A stretch of DNA of 64,000 bases, taken from the NCBI GenBank assembly GCA_023935145.1, contig CM043700.1, positions 104,484,900-104,548,899 of the forward strand, read 5' to 3'. Below, piece after piece: positions 22,167 to 32,955 of the stretch. A model generated the notes under the pieces. That model saw nothing but the letters and a program-made list of their open reading frames with translations. It made no database searches and was not told where the DNA came from. The position numbers were made by a program, and so were the translations under genes. The stretch's first letter is position 1. Each line of letters opens with the position of its first letter. The DNA comes from Bretschneidera sinensis. Taxonomy: Eukaryota > Streptophyta > Magnoliopsida > Brassicales > Akaniaceae.

Positions 22167-22237
22167 CTATAACAAGGCAAGGATTGTTAGCTACCGAGAT
22201 AAAAAAAATCTAAAAAATGAAGGGAAGAGCTTTTCAC
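22167..22237 (-). other. Candidate 71-bp intron in TAT-1 antisense gene
   Basis: The minus strand reads CAG|GTGAAAAGCTC, a T-rich stretch and TTGTTATAG|TTGGG. GT-AG ends, T-rich tail and typical plant minimum size. Inference; needs a transcript. Confidence 0.4.
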
Positions 22238-22617
22238 CTGGGAAGCCAATGTCTCAGCGGTGAAGCAGAGTCCCTCGAGCAGCCTCCATAAAAGCTTAAG
22301 CATGTCCCGAGGTGGGACCCCTAGGACCAGAAGCTCCCGAGCTACCCAGGGATGGGAGAAGATAGAGTCATCAATTTTTAAACCCCAATTGGGTGTGAAG
22401 ACCGTCGCATTCGAAGGAGCACCCTGGGATGAAAATGGAACCTAGGATTAAGGGAGACCTTAAAAGGTCTTTCCAGGTCAATAAGAGTGAGGGAAGGAGC
22501 TCGTGGCCTCTTTCTCGAGCTTGAGGTAGGAACGGGCTGCTTCCCTACTTAGGCAGCCTTCTTCTTCTCCAAAGAGAGCTTCCTAGCCCATTCCTTGGCA
22601 TTAGCTATCACTTCTAT

Positions 22618-22749
22618 CTTTGCCCAAACATAGAATAAAAAATGAATAAGTACAAGATAAATCGACAAGAGTACAAAGCAAAACATAAAAAGAATGACAA
22701 ACAAAAGGGAAAAAAGGCACAAGTATAAAGTAGTGAGCGTAGGGGTTAC
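22618..22749 (-). other. Candidate 132-bp intron in TAT-1 antisense gene
   Basis: The minus strand reads GAGTG|GTAACCCC, then a strongly T-rich 120 bases, then TTTGGGCAAAG|ATAG. The coding-like protein on both sides stops at these points, and the T-rich part translates only as a hydrophobic run. The acceptor could also be four bases further on. Confidence 0.4.
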
Positions 22750-23488
22750 CACTCTCTATGGACTCCACAGGGAATTGAGAGCAGAGGCCGTGCTTCATCA
22801 ATTCCTCATTGTCATACAAAACCTCCACATCCAGGGGTACGACCACCATGGCATTCAGTGTTTCTTACTCGCGGAATAGGAGGCTCGACTTCTTGCATTT
22901 GCCAGCTCAAAACCTCATTATAAACATTAATGAAGGCCATAATCAGCCACACTGAGTTCGATATAAGCTGGCACAGTACTATGTCAAAGTACTTAAGCAC
23001 CGCGCAAAAGAAATGATGGAGAGGAAATCGGAGCCCGACCTTCATGTGTTACCCGTAAACACATATTTCATAGGGTACATGACTCGAAAAGACATCACAT
23101 ACCCTTTCTCTAACCCTGGCTGGCCTAAGGATATACTCCCCGAGAATACGGTATGTCCTCTAGATCACCTCGAGGTCGTCCTCTTTTATTTGGCTGGGTA
23201 TAACATTCACTGCGAACAACCACTGCACCCTCTCCTCCACAGCCATATCCCCCCTCACCTTGGTCAGGACAATGTCTACCTTATCGTCACCCTCAGAGGT
23301 GGAGTCCTCTCTATCTCCCTCTCTTCCACTGCCACGTAGTGTACTATGGCCAGTGGCCTCTCCCTGGTCTCGGCACCCTTCGAGGACTCACCCTCGGTGA
23401 AGGATATGCTTGACCACGTCTCTCTAGATCCATTACCCTCACTACTACTACTACTGGGCCTATCGCTAAATCTATCTACTGAAGACAT

Positions 23489-24120
23489 AAAAAAAGTAGA
23501 TAGAAATAACTCACCAAAGTGTGATAGCCCTAGTGGTTCTTCCTCAACCCACGCCTTGATCTCCCTCCAACCCCAAGCACCATCGAACCTCAAGACAACC
23601 TCAAGCACCCTCGAACCTCAAGACAACACAAAGCACCCTTGAACCTCAAGAAAACTCCAAGCACCCTTGAGACTCCGAGAAACCCTTTCACCAAGATCAA
23701 ATCCGAGCACTCTTAAACTTTTTGGGATGAGTTTGTCGGTTGCCAAATTATTTTATGGTAGCAAGTGAAGTGAAGTGAAGAGAAATGAGGAGCAAACGCC
23801 CTTATATGGAAGAAAAGGCATGACAAACGAGAAGAGTTAAACTCTGCAGTTGGGGAGACGTGACTTTCAAACTAACCGAGGCTATTTTCACGTTCTCCAA
23901 AGGAGTCTTAATCACAGAGACACATCGTTTTTCTTGCTCGACGTGTCTTTTCATCTCCCAAGACTCTTTTAGCCACAAAAGAGTAATGCCTGGCATAATT
24001 GGGGCACCATTCCATTCCCCAAGGGAACAAATCAATGATGAACACCATCGTTTTTACTCTGACAGTTGCAGGCATTAAATGGTCTGGTATGCCACGTGTA
24101 AAAAGGATTTGGAAACAACT
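23489..24120 (-). promoter_or_regulatory. Upstream region of TAT-1 antisense gene
   Basis: The minus strand has CCATATAAGG (TATA at 23807-23801) about 310 bp before the likely ATG at 23488, followed by a CT/TC-rich leader (TCACTTCACTTCACTT). It resembles a plant core promoter plus leader. The rest, up to the SIRE-1 insertion at 24121, shows nothing else I can name. Confidence 0.4.
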
Positions 24121-24413
24121 TGTAGATTGAGGTTTCGACTCAAGAGGGGGGTGAATTGGGTTTTAAAAACTTTTTGCGGATTAAACATTAAACACAAGTT
24201 TACAAAACAAATAACACAACAAGCTTATAAACAAGTAAAATGTGCTGTAAATAAAGAGTTTAAGGAATAGAGGATGCAAGCTCGGTTTATAGTGGTTCGG
24301 CAATATCAGAATCGTTCCAACCCTACGTCCACTCTCTTCAAGGAACCTCCTTGAAGTAATCCACTAAGAAACTTAGTCGTGCAACTTCACGGGTGTTGCA
24401 CAAACCTTACAAT

Positions 24414-24537
24414 CCCTTCCTCTTGGAAGCAAACCCCTTCCTCTAGGAAGCAAAACCCTTTCTTTTCGGAAGCAAATCCCTTCCTTTTGGAAATAAATCC
24501 TTTCATTTCGAAAGAAAATCCCTTTACAATAAATATT
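24414..24537 (-). repeat. Short tandem repeat in SIRE-1 3' LTR
   Basis: Five to six imperfect 20-23 bp units of the type CCCTTCCTCTTGGAAGCAAA. The 5' LTR has only about four, at 38612-38690. The arms CTTCC and GGAAG pair within each unit. Confidence 0.7.
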
Positions 24538-24816
24538 GTAAAGAAAACAGTAGAGAGACAACAATAGAATCTTATACAATTGAATAATATCTCTCCTTCT
24601 AGGTAAAGCTTGAAGAATGGCTCAACAATCAATTTTTCAAAGCTTTTTGAGTATCAATGAGTAAAAACTTGTTTGAATGTGTAATACTCTGTTTTAAAAT
24701 GCTTAATAGAGTGGGTTTATTTAGCCTTGATGTAATATGCCTGTTTGTAACTGATTTTGTCCATTTTGGTACAATTTGTACTGAAATCTCGCGTCCCAAC
24801 GATCATATTTTTTGTA

Positions 24817-25012
24817 CTACCAGTCGACGAGGTCCTCTTTAAAATCACATCTTTAAGGCTATTGAAGGTACTAGTCGACTGGCTATGACTTACCAATCGA
24901 CTGGGAAACCTCTGTCCAAAACACTAGTCGACTGGTATGAAGCATCCAGTCGACTGGGAACATATTGACCTTTATACCAGAAGACTGGTATAAGTACCCA
25001 GTCGACTGGGTT
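24817..25012. repeat. ACCAGTCGACTGGT palindrome cluster, 3' LTR
   Basis: Six or seven exact or one-to-three-base variants of CCAGTCGACTGG within 200 bp (near 24818, 24871, 24892, 24922, 24945, 24977, 24997). The 5' LTR has five, at 38977-39112. A related cluster lies inside the element at 27478-27680. The word is a perfect 12-14 bp palindrome. Confidence 0.8.
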
Positions 25013-25326
25013 GCTTTAACAACCCAATTTTCATGTGTTGAAGAGATTTTAACTTGGAAAACATTTGATTAAAAGTTTATGTTAAAATGATTTTTCAAAA
25101 AGAGCCATTGGACAAGCTAATTACCTGAACAAGTGAGACTTACAACTTGTTTTAATACCTTAGACCTATACTAGTTCTTCTGTCTTCACTTGATATTTGA
25201 TTCGGATTGAGTTATTGCACCTTGATCCGTGGTTGAATGCTCTTATTGCTTAATACACTTAGATAGCATCGTTAGTATAATAAGAGTTATGTTTTGTCAT
25301 CATTAAAATATAGGTGAGAGTTAACA

Positions 25327-26010
25327 ATCTCTCTTTTTTTGATGATGACAAAACTTATGAGAAATAAAAACAGTTAAGAAACTAAGTGTTGGATTTTTTG
25401 GAAAATCGGGCAGAGTCTCCTCTGTTTTTTGAATAAAACCAACCTGTAAAAGGATTAAATGCAGTTCATATACAACTTAACCAACCAAGATAACATAAAC
25501 ATATTCCAATATCTTTGGAGCAATGCTCCCCCTAAATCTATGTATTATCTTGAGTTTACACTTACTTTTCACATTTTCTCATTTTTCTCCCCCGTTTTGA
25601 CAACAGCAGAAAAGGGAGCAAAAAACTAAAAATAAGCTATATAGCTACTATAGTCATCAAGAGCATGTATAAAGAAACTTTCACAAGAAAAATTGACATC
25701 ATTTAGAGTTTAGAAGCCTTCCCGAGAAGAACCAGAAGTTTTCATACATGCAGAAACATTTTTACAACAATAATCTGAATATTAAGATATATAAACCATG
25801 CAACTATATTACATATAAGTAAAACAAGTAAAAGGAATAGGTCTAAGCATGATCCATCATCATATATAACAAATATCTATACAAGATAGGCTTCATAGAG
25901 CCGAAATAGAAGTACAAAAGACATAAAAAAATATGAAAATATGTCCGTTCTAAGAATAATGAAAAAGTCTATATAAAAAATACATCGAGAAAGGAAGATA
26001 GTAATGCGAC
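25327..26010 (-). other. SIRE-1 polypurine tract and 3' non-coding region
   Basis: AAAAAAAGAGAGAT (25341-25327, minus strand) touches the 3' LTR and is the plus-strand primer. Upstream to 26010 I see no gene. Confidence 0.7.
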
Positions 26011-27268
26011 TCATAGAGTAGGAAAGTCTAAGCCGTCACGAATGAGATCCTGAATCTTAGCCAGGGAACTCTCAGTGTGCTCTCGGTGCAGCTCGAAGTC
26101 ATCCCGAAGGGTCTCAATGGAGGAGCTCAAAGTTTGGAATCCGGACTGCATGGTCAGCTGGAGGCTCGAGATAGCCTGAAGTAGATCACCGTACCTAGCC
26201 TAAACAGCACTTAAGTCACCCAGAAGAGGTGCTCGGGCATCCGTATCCATATCAACAGCAGTAGCAACATCCTCATCATCACTACTGTCATCATCTCCAA
26301 TCTGAATGTGCTTCCCGGCCTTGGAGTAGATAAAGCCGTCGTGGACCATTCATCCCATCTTCTTCAGCTAGGAGACGTTGATGATGTCCTTTGGCCCTAT
26401 ATCCTGAGCCTCAGAGGTGGGGAGCGGCACTCGAAAGTGCTGGAGTATGAGTGTGATGAGCATCCCGTAAGGAAGACATCCAGAGTCGCTCGCTTCGCCA
26501 TTAATCATATTGACGAGTAGTAGGGGGTATATATTGAAGTGGTGCCCAGTTTGAAGGCACCAAATCAATACGGTATCTATCTTAGATAGATACCCCCGAC
26601 TAGGGAGATAGATACCCCCGACTCCCTAGTCTTGGGTGGATGGTCCAACTCACGATGAGATTGAACAATTTCGAGTCTAGGGGCATATCACTATATGTGT
26701 GAAATGTAGTGGGTCTGAACATATAGTTAGGGTCGCCCCTAACTATCTAACACGCCTCCTCAATCTCAAAATTGTCTGGCTATCCATCCAGACTCCATTG
26801 GATCCCTCCCACAAGGATCCTCAAAATTCTCACTAAGAGGTCAGTATTGACCTTAAACTCCACACCCATGACACTGGTTTTGAACCTCAGAGCCAGTGGA
26901 CTGGGTTTCACCAAGTTCACATAAAACTGGTGAATCAGTCTAGGGTAGTATTTCTCATGTACCTTGACCAGTGGGGTCAAATGTATAGCCTCGAAGGTAG
27001 GTAATATATCAAAATTACCATGACAAATAGAGTCGAAGTCGATAACTCTACTCGTCATGATTTTCTTGTGGCGGATAATGGAATTATACCTTGCCTTCGT
27101 CGCTGGGCCGGAGAATAGAGTGTTGTCAAGCTCTGTTCTGGGATTTTTGCTGGATAAGCCCGCCACACTCTTGCCTCTCGAATCTGAAACCGTGAATTTG
27201 GTGGACCTTGGCCTTGCAGGCGCATTTGGTCTCCCAGTGGTGTATTTAACTCGGATTCTATCGATCAT
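26011..27268 (-). pseudogene. SIRE-1 3' ORF, plant-transposon-protein-like
   Basis: Starts at ATG 27268 (MIDRIRVKYTTGRP) and is open for 162 residues, then continues with stops and frame changes. A basic N-terminus is followed by a region (LTPLVKVHEKYYPRLIHQFY, then VNLVKPS and MGVEFKVN) and a second block (SGCLPYGMLITLILQHFRVP near 26480-26420). These resemble the 'putative plant transposon protein' domain found in many plant retrotransposon 3' ORFs. An acidic stretch (DDDSSDDEDVAT, about 26300) and a coiled-coil tail (LLQAISSLQLTMQSGFQTLS) follow. SIRE 3' ORFs are often called env-like; I see no signal peptide or membrane segment here. Function unknown. Confidence 0.6.
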
Positions 27269-27680
27269 TTTTGGGAAAAAGCGTTTTTGGGTTAAAATGA
27301 GTTTTGAGAGGAAATGGTGGATTTCAACTGTAGAAAGTTGAAATAGATGTTGGGGATGAGTAGATCGATGTGTTTTGATAGTGTTTTGATGGTTTTTGGA
27401 TCAAAATGGTGAGATTTTGTAAAGAGAGAAAGCTAGGGTTTTTGAAAATGGCGTGAAAATCTGGAAAAGTTTTGCATACCAGTCGACTGGGTCAGGATAC
27501 CAGTCGACTGGAAGAATAGGCAGAGAGATACCAGTCGACTGGGTAGATTTTTCCAGTCGACTAGGGTAATAACTGAATTTCAAAAATTTTGCTCCAAACA
27601 AGGTCTAGTTGAACTACTCGACTGGGAAATTAGGCAGTGACTTTCCAATTGACTGAGATAGACTTACTAGTCCACTGGAC
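27269..27680 (-). promoter_or_regulatory. Promoter-like block before SIRE-1 3' ORF
   Basis: Four copies of the CCAGTCGACTGG palindrome (near 27479, 27500, 27531, 27554) and decayed copies to 27680, the same word as in the LTR U3. A pyrimidine-rich leader (CTTTCTCTCTTTAC near 27420) and then the ATG at 27268 follow. Looks like LTR promoter parts reused ahead of the 3' ORF; inference. Confidence 0.45.
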
Positions 27681-27817
27681 TCTTAAAAAAAATTTCAATA
27701 TTGAGTCTTAGCACGAAATTTGTTTATCTATGCCATCTTGAGTAAGGGAGATATTAAACGAGGATTAATACTCATTCACTAGATGTCAAGAATGCATAAT
27801 GATGAATGATGAAGCAA

Positions 27818-29480
27818 TTAGACATTCAGTTTATCATAATCTAGCAATCTCATTAACAGTTTAATTTTGTAGAAGCTAGCTTCACTTAGGGGTTTTGTAA
27901 GAATGTCAGCTATTTGATCTTCTGAAGATATAAATTCTAGTCTTATATCACCTTTTTTAGCGTGGTCTTTTAAAAAATGGTGTCTAATTTCTATGCGTTT
28001 AGTTCTAGAGTGCTGAATAGGATTCTTAGTTAGGTTGATAGCACTAGTATCATCACAATGAATTGGGATACTTTTAAAGATCATACCATAGTCTTCTAGT
28101 TGTTGTTTCGTCCATAACACTTGAGCACAACAACTTCCAGCTGCTACATATTCTGCCTCAGCGGTTGATAGTGCAACTGAGTTTTGCTTCTTGAAAAACC
28201 AAGAGGTTAACATTGCACCTAAGAATTGGCATGTTCCACTTGTGCTTTTTCTATCTAACCTACATCCAGCAAAATCAGCATCTGAATATCCTACAAGCTT
28301 AAAAGATGAATCTCTAAAGTGCCATAATCCTATGGTTTGAGTTCCTTGTAGATATCTAAGGATTCTTTTTACTGCAACTACATGTGATTCCTTAGGATTA
28401 GCTTGAAATCTAGCACAGATGCATACACTGAACATTATATCAGGTCTACTTGCAGTCAAATAAAGCAAAGCTCCTATCATGCTTCTATAATATTTAGTAT
28501 CTACACATTTACCTCCTTCATTAAGATCAAGTTTTGTTGAGGTGCTCATAGGTGTTCCAAGTGGCTTTGAGCTTTCCATCCTGAACCTCTTTAGTAGGTC
28601 CTTAGTGTACTTTGATTGATTGATGAAGATGCCTCTTTTTAGTTGTTTTATTTGAAGTCCAAGGAAGTAGGTAAGCTCCCCCATTATGCTCATTTCAAAT
28701 TCACCTTGTATGCACTTAGCAAACTCTTGACACATAGATTCATTAATAGCACCAAATATAATATCATCAATATATATTTGAATTAGTAGAGTGTCATTTA
28801 AGTGAGTTTTTGTGAAGAGGGTTGTGTCTACTTCACCTCTTATGAAATTATTTTTAATAAAAAATTTACTTAGTCTTTCATACCATGCTCTTGGAGCTTG
28901 CTTCAACCCATATAGAGCCTTAGAAAGCTTGTAGACATGATTTGGAAGACTAGGATTTTCAAATCCAAGGGGTTGTTCAACATAAACCTCTTCTTCTATA
29001 AAGCCATTTAAGAAAGCACTCTTTACATCCATTTGAAATAACTTAAACTTATTAAAGCATGCAAAGGCTAATAACATTCGAATAGCTTCTAATCTAGCTA
29101 TGGGAGCATAGATCTCATCAAAGTATATTCCTTATTCTTAATTATATCCCTTAGCAACTAGTCTAGCCTTGTTTATAGTTACTATTCCATTTTCATCCAT
29201 CTTATATCTAAATACCCATTTAGTTCCAATTATTGAATGATTCTTAGGTCTAGGAACTAGATTTCATACATTGTTCCTTTCAAATTGATTTATTTCTTCT
29301 TGCATTGCAATTATCCAATCATTATCCTTTTCAGCTTCTATAAATGTCTTGGGTTCTACTTGAGACAAATAAGCTACATAATTACAAATATTTCTAATAG
29401 AGGAACGAGTTCTTACCCCTTGTGAAGGATCACCAATCACTTGATCAATTGGGTGATAATTTATATACCTCCAATCTTTG
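27818..29480 (-). pseudogene. SIRE-1 reverse transcriptase and RNase H
   Basis: A 419-residue open piece (29077-27818) holds most of RT and all of RNase H; RT start motifs upstream (KWVFRYKMDENG, KARLVAKGY) have stops. RT motifs: QMDVKSAFLNG, ALYGLKQAPRAWYERL, catalytic YIDD in IQIYIDDIIFG (about 28765), GELTYFLGLQIKQ. RNase H: SDADFAGCRLDRKSTSG, ALSTAEAEYVAA, IHCDDTSAINL, RTKRIEIRHHFLKDH and TKPLSEASF. The wording is SIRE type. All catalytic acids visible, so this part is the best preserved enzyme in the window, but the full pol frame is broken (frameshift between integrase and RT). Confidence 0.92.
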
Positions 29481-29534
29481 GGAAGACTATCCTCTTGTCT
29501 AGTCTACTTTGAGAGTTTCCATTTCTCCATTTGT

Positions 29535-30383
29535 TTAAGGTGGACTCTCATTTGGGTCAACAATGGGAGTAGGAGTTTCTGTTCTTGGAATAAAATCTAT
29601 ATCATCATTAAAAGAAACTTCTCTACTTCTAATTGGGTTAGACTCATCAAGAGTTACATGTATGGATTCTTCTACCACTAGAGTTCTCTTGTTGAAAACT
29701 CTGTAAGCCTTACTAGAGGCTGAATATCCTAAAAATATTCCTTCATCGGTCATAGAATCAAATTTACCCAAGTTAGTTTTATTGTTATTTAGGATGAAGC
29801 ATTTACAACCAAAAGTACGAAAATAGGAGATATTAGGCTTTCTACCTTTCCATAATTCATATGGAGTTTTGTCAAGAATAGGCCTAATTAAAATTCTATT
29901 CAAGATATAGCAAGAAGTGTTTACTGCTTTAGCCCAAAAGTATTTTGGTAAACTATTTTCACAAAGCATTGTTCTTGAAAATTCTTCTAGAACTCTATTT
30001 TTCCTTTCAACAACTCCATTTTGTGGAGGAGTTCTAGGAGCTGAAAAGTTGTGATCAATTCCATTTTCATCACAAAATTTTGAAAAGCTTTGGTTTTCAA
30101 ATTCTTTTCCATGATCACTTCCAATGCTTGAAATACAAATCCCTTTTTCATTTTGAACCTTTTTGCAAAAATTTTCAAATCCTTTGTAAGCTTCATCCTT
30201 ATAAGCAATAAAAATAACAAAGATATATCCTGAATAGTCATCAACAATAACAAGAGCATATTGATGGCCACCTGGACTAATGGTACTAATTGGACCAAAT
30301 AAGTCCATATGCAAAAGTTCCAATGGTCTAGTAGTTGAGACTACATTCTTTGATTTAAAAGAAATCCTAGTTTGTTTTCCCAT
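29535..30383 (-). pseudogene. SIRE-1 integrase core
   Basis: 282-residue open piece. DDE core: first Asp in LLHMDLFGPI (about 30310), second Asp in GSDHGKEFEN (about 30120), Glu in PQNGVVERKNR (about 30010). A copia C-terminal block follows with FRTFGCKCFI and DEGIFLGYS. The usual Asp-Asn-Gly after the second Asp reads Asp-His-Gly. The HHCC region is in the neighbouring piece, in another frame. Confidence 0.88.
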
Positions 30384-30950
30384 TTGACAAGCATCACATA
30401 CTTTGTCTTTTTCAAATTGATTTTGGGAAGTCCAATGACTAAATCTTTTCTTAAAATGATTTTCAACAAGTTCATGTTCACATGACCAAGCCTTCTATGC
30501 CATAGCCATGGATTTTCACTAATGGCAGGAAAACATTTTTCATTTTCGGAATGCAATGATTTTAAATCAACTATATAAACATTTTCATGTCTATGACCAA
30601 CAAACTTGATCTTGTTACTCTTGATGTCTATAACTAGACAATGAGAGGTCTCAAATGTGACTTTATTGCCTTTATCACAAAGTTGACTAATACTTAGTAA
30701 ATTTGGCTTAAGGCCTTGTACTAGCAATACATTATCTATGGTTGAGAAATCATTACAAACTTTTCAATGCCCGATGATCTTTATTTTTGTGTTGTCTCCA
30801 ATTGTGACAAGTCCACCATCTCTTAGAGTTAGCTCATTGAATACATTTTTATCACCGATCATGTGTTTTGAGCATCCACTATCAAGGTACCAGCAGTTAC
30901 CTTTTTCTTTGGTTTGGAGACATATCTACATCCTAGGATAATAGTATCAC
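30384..30950 (-). pseudogene. SIRE-1 protease and pre-integrase domain
   Basis: The protease active site DSGCSKHMIGD lies near 30885-30855 (Asp-Ser-Gly intact), with stop codons between it and the piece at 30727-30341. That piece has LVQGLKPNLLSISQLCDKG, then the zinc-binding WHRRLGHVNM (about 30500). The Cys pair of the zinc finger is near 30410-30380, where a frame change occurs. Confidence 0.8.
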
Positions 30951-31037
30951 ACAAGGATATACAATAGCATTTTTAGGTACCCAAAATTTCTCGGGTCCTT
31001 TGGGGTTAGTCCTTAAAATTACGGTTCCTTTTAGGAC

Positions 31038-32040
31038 CTATACTTTCTTAACAATATATGGTGTTCTATAGATATGTTGATGATGCACAATCCTAGGATA
31101 ATAGTTATTGAAATTTCTAGGATTTCTCAGTTGTGCATGTCTATAATTCTTAGGATAGGAGTTCCTAGGATACATGTTTCTATTTTGAGGAATATGAATA
31201 TGCATGAAATTTCTAGAAAATGTATGATGATGATTTCTAGGATACATGCTTGGATTATCATGAGTATACATATTATTTCTAGAAAACTATGATTGTAATT
31301 CTTAGTATATGCTTGTGCAGTGTGCAAGTATTGAGTATAAAAATTGTTCTAGAATGCACATGATGATTATTCCTAGCATGTGCATAAGCATTCCTTGAAT
31401 GATCATACATATAAGCATGAGTATTTCTAGGATTCTTCATTCTTATATTAGCATTAGAATTAGTATTTCTAGACATGCTGTCATTCAATGTGGGTGTGAT
31501 TTTAACCTTTGAAGTAGAGGCTTCATTCATACATGAAGCTTTCATGAATAAGCCATCTTTTGATTTTTGCTTGCCTAATGGAGAGTATCCTAAACCAGAT
31601 TTTCCTCCACTTAATCTTTGGCAAGAAAGCACTTCATCAAGCTTTTCTTTTCCAAGCATGAATCTAGATATAGTACCATTCAATTCTAATACCTTCTTCT
31701 TTAAATTCTCATTTTCATCTTTGAGGAAATCTTGAGAAGCATCAAACAGTAATGAAGATAATTTTTCTTTCTCTTCTCTTAGACTTATCATCTCTTTAGA
31801 ATGGGATGACACCTCTTTCTTAAGAGTAGAGTTCCTAGAATTGAATTTTTTTAATTCATCATGCATTTCATTTATGACTTCTAACAATTCTTCACTACTA
31901 CACACAATGTTATTTTTAGAAGAGGGAGAAGATAATACCTCATTTTCATCATCAATTGCCATAAGGCATAGGTTGGCGATTTCCTCGTATCCGACTTCTT
32001 TATCCGAGGATTCATCTTCTTTATCTGATTTATTTGTTAT
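31038..32040 (-). pseudogene. SIRE-1 gag C-terminal: coiled coil and His/Asn/Arg-rich tail
   Basis: Resumes exactly at the COP-1 target site (GTTAT). 31962-31279 encodes an acidic start (EDESSDKEVGYEEIANLCLM), then a long heptad-like segment (LEVINEMHDELKKFNSRNST to FDASQDFLKDENENLKKKVL). A low-complexity tail rich in His, Asn, Arg, Tyr (RNAYAHARNNHHVHSRT; frame changes into NHHHTFSRNFMHIHIPQNRN, 31271-31038) follows. Coiled coil plus basic His/Asn tail are known of SIRE gag. The tail is built from many TCTAGAA/TCTAGGA units in the DNA. Confidence 0.8.
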
Positions 32041-32873
32041 TGTTGGAAATCACCTTGATAAGATGCCCAGGTGGTGATCTTCCAAACACCCAAGTCTTGA
32101 ATGACTTGTAGAAAGAATTTTAGCAATCGAACACAAGAACAGAAAATCAAAGAAAGAAAGAAGACAAGTAATTTGTTGTCAAGGTTCGGCAATGTGCCTA
32201 CGTCCCTGTGAGTTCCTCCGAACACTCTGCACTATCTCAATGGTTCTTACAAAGTTACAGCAATCCCCTTCAAGAATCCAAGTTCTTGAAGAAACAAGAA
32301 GAGAAGTAAGAAGATGAGAACTCAACAATGTTCTCTAATCTAATCTAGACTCTCTATCTTATTACAACCAGCCTCACTACAAGAGTCCCTCTTGTATTTA
32401 TGTCTCTCTACACAATTCTCTCTTAGTGTTTACAATGATCTCACAATGTCACAAAACTCTCTTGTATGTGTGTTTTTGTATCTTGTATTATCTTATGAAA
32501 TGAGGCCTTGAGAACCCCTTTTATAGCCTCTTAATTCTTGGACATTCTTGTGAGTCATTATCCTCCCTTTGATCATGTTCTTCCTTTAATCTCAGCCCTA
32601 CATCACTCTCCAAGTGATGCTGTGTGTTTTGGTGTGGTGCTGTGTGCTGCGGCGTGACCTGATGCTGCAGCCTCCTGATGTTGTGCGCACACCTCCTGCC
32701 TGTGGGCAGAAACTTCCACAGCAGTGTGCCTAACCTTCCCATGCTCAAAATTGAAGCACACATATGTGTGCAACCTTATAACTTGCTGAACTTTGATATT
32801 CCACAATTAGTTTGGACATTAACCAACTTTAGGCCATGTTTGGATATGTTTGAAACTTAGGCAAATAACAACA
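32041..32873 (-). repeat. COP-1 3' LTR
   Basis: 833 bp, TGTTGGAAAT to AATAACAACA on the plus strand, nearly identical to 36483-37317. TATAAAAG on the minus strand near 32525. A GC-rich run with GCTGTG, GCTGCGG and GCTGCAG words (about 32620-32720) lies upstream of it. Frames inside (32521-32806) recur in the other LTR and are not genes. ATCTCTACCTTTGTC next to it is the purine tract (minus strand). Confidence 0.95.
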
Positions 32874-32955
32874 ATCTCTACCTTTGTCTAAGTGTTCAAA
32901 AACCTGAACTATTGTGCAAAAAGCTTCGGGATCCAAACTCTTCTGGAGTTACCAA

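Larger units (their letters stand above)
21700..23488 (-). pseudogene. TAT-1 antisense extra gene, gypsy-type transposon protein
   Basis: Opposite in strand to TAT-1 pol. It probably starts at ATG 23488 (MSSVDRFSDRPSSSSSEG), a Ser-rich N-terminus. Next, KVGLRFPLHHFFCAVLKYFD, then VLCQLISNSVWLIMAFINVY (about 23045-22925) match the plant 'putative gypsy type transposon' domain (Transposase_28 family). Downstream come IEVIANAKEWARKLSLEKKK (22615-22550) and a helical part with KVEDALAAFKDLASYRVAVE and LQYLESVWRQRKK (about 21970-21860). Extra antisense frames between integrase and 3' LTR are known for Tat elements; their function is unknown. Stops and frame changes are present. Two candidate introns are listed separately. 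Confidence 0.7.
24121..25326 (-). repeat. SIRE-1 3' LTR
   Basis: 1206 bp, TGTAGATTGA to GAGTTAACA on the plus strand. About 100 bp longer than the 5' LTR because it has more copies of the short GGAAGCAAA unit and more palindromic words. Its TATA is mutated (TTTATTTAGCC where the 5' LTR has TTTATATAGCC). Confidence 0.94.

Noticed and set aside
21646..24120. A host gene on the minus strand
   Set aside because: The conserved block is the gypsy-type transposon domain known from Tat extra frames, and the TSD of ATH-2 shows this DNA continues TAT-1.
26011..27268. True envelope protein in SIRE-1
   Set aside because: No signal peptide, membrane span or fusion-type features; it resembles plant-transposon 3' proteins instead.
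32521..32806. 80-codon Cys/His-containing frame, repeated at 36965
   Set aside because: Inside both COP-1 LTRs; it covers the U3 GC-rich words and TATA.
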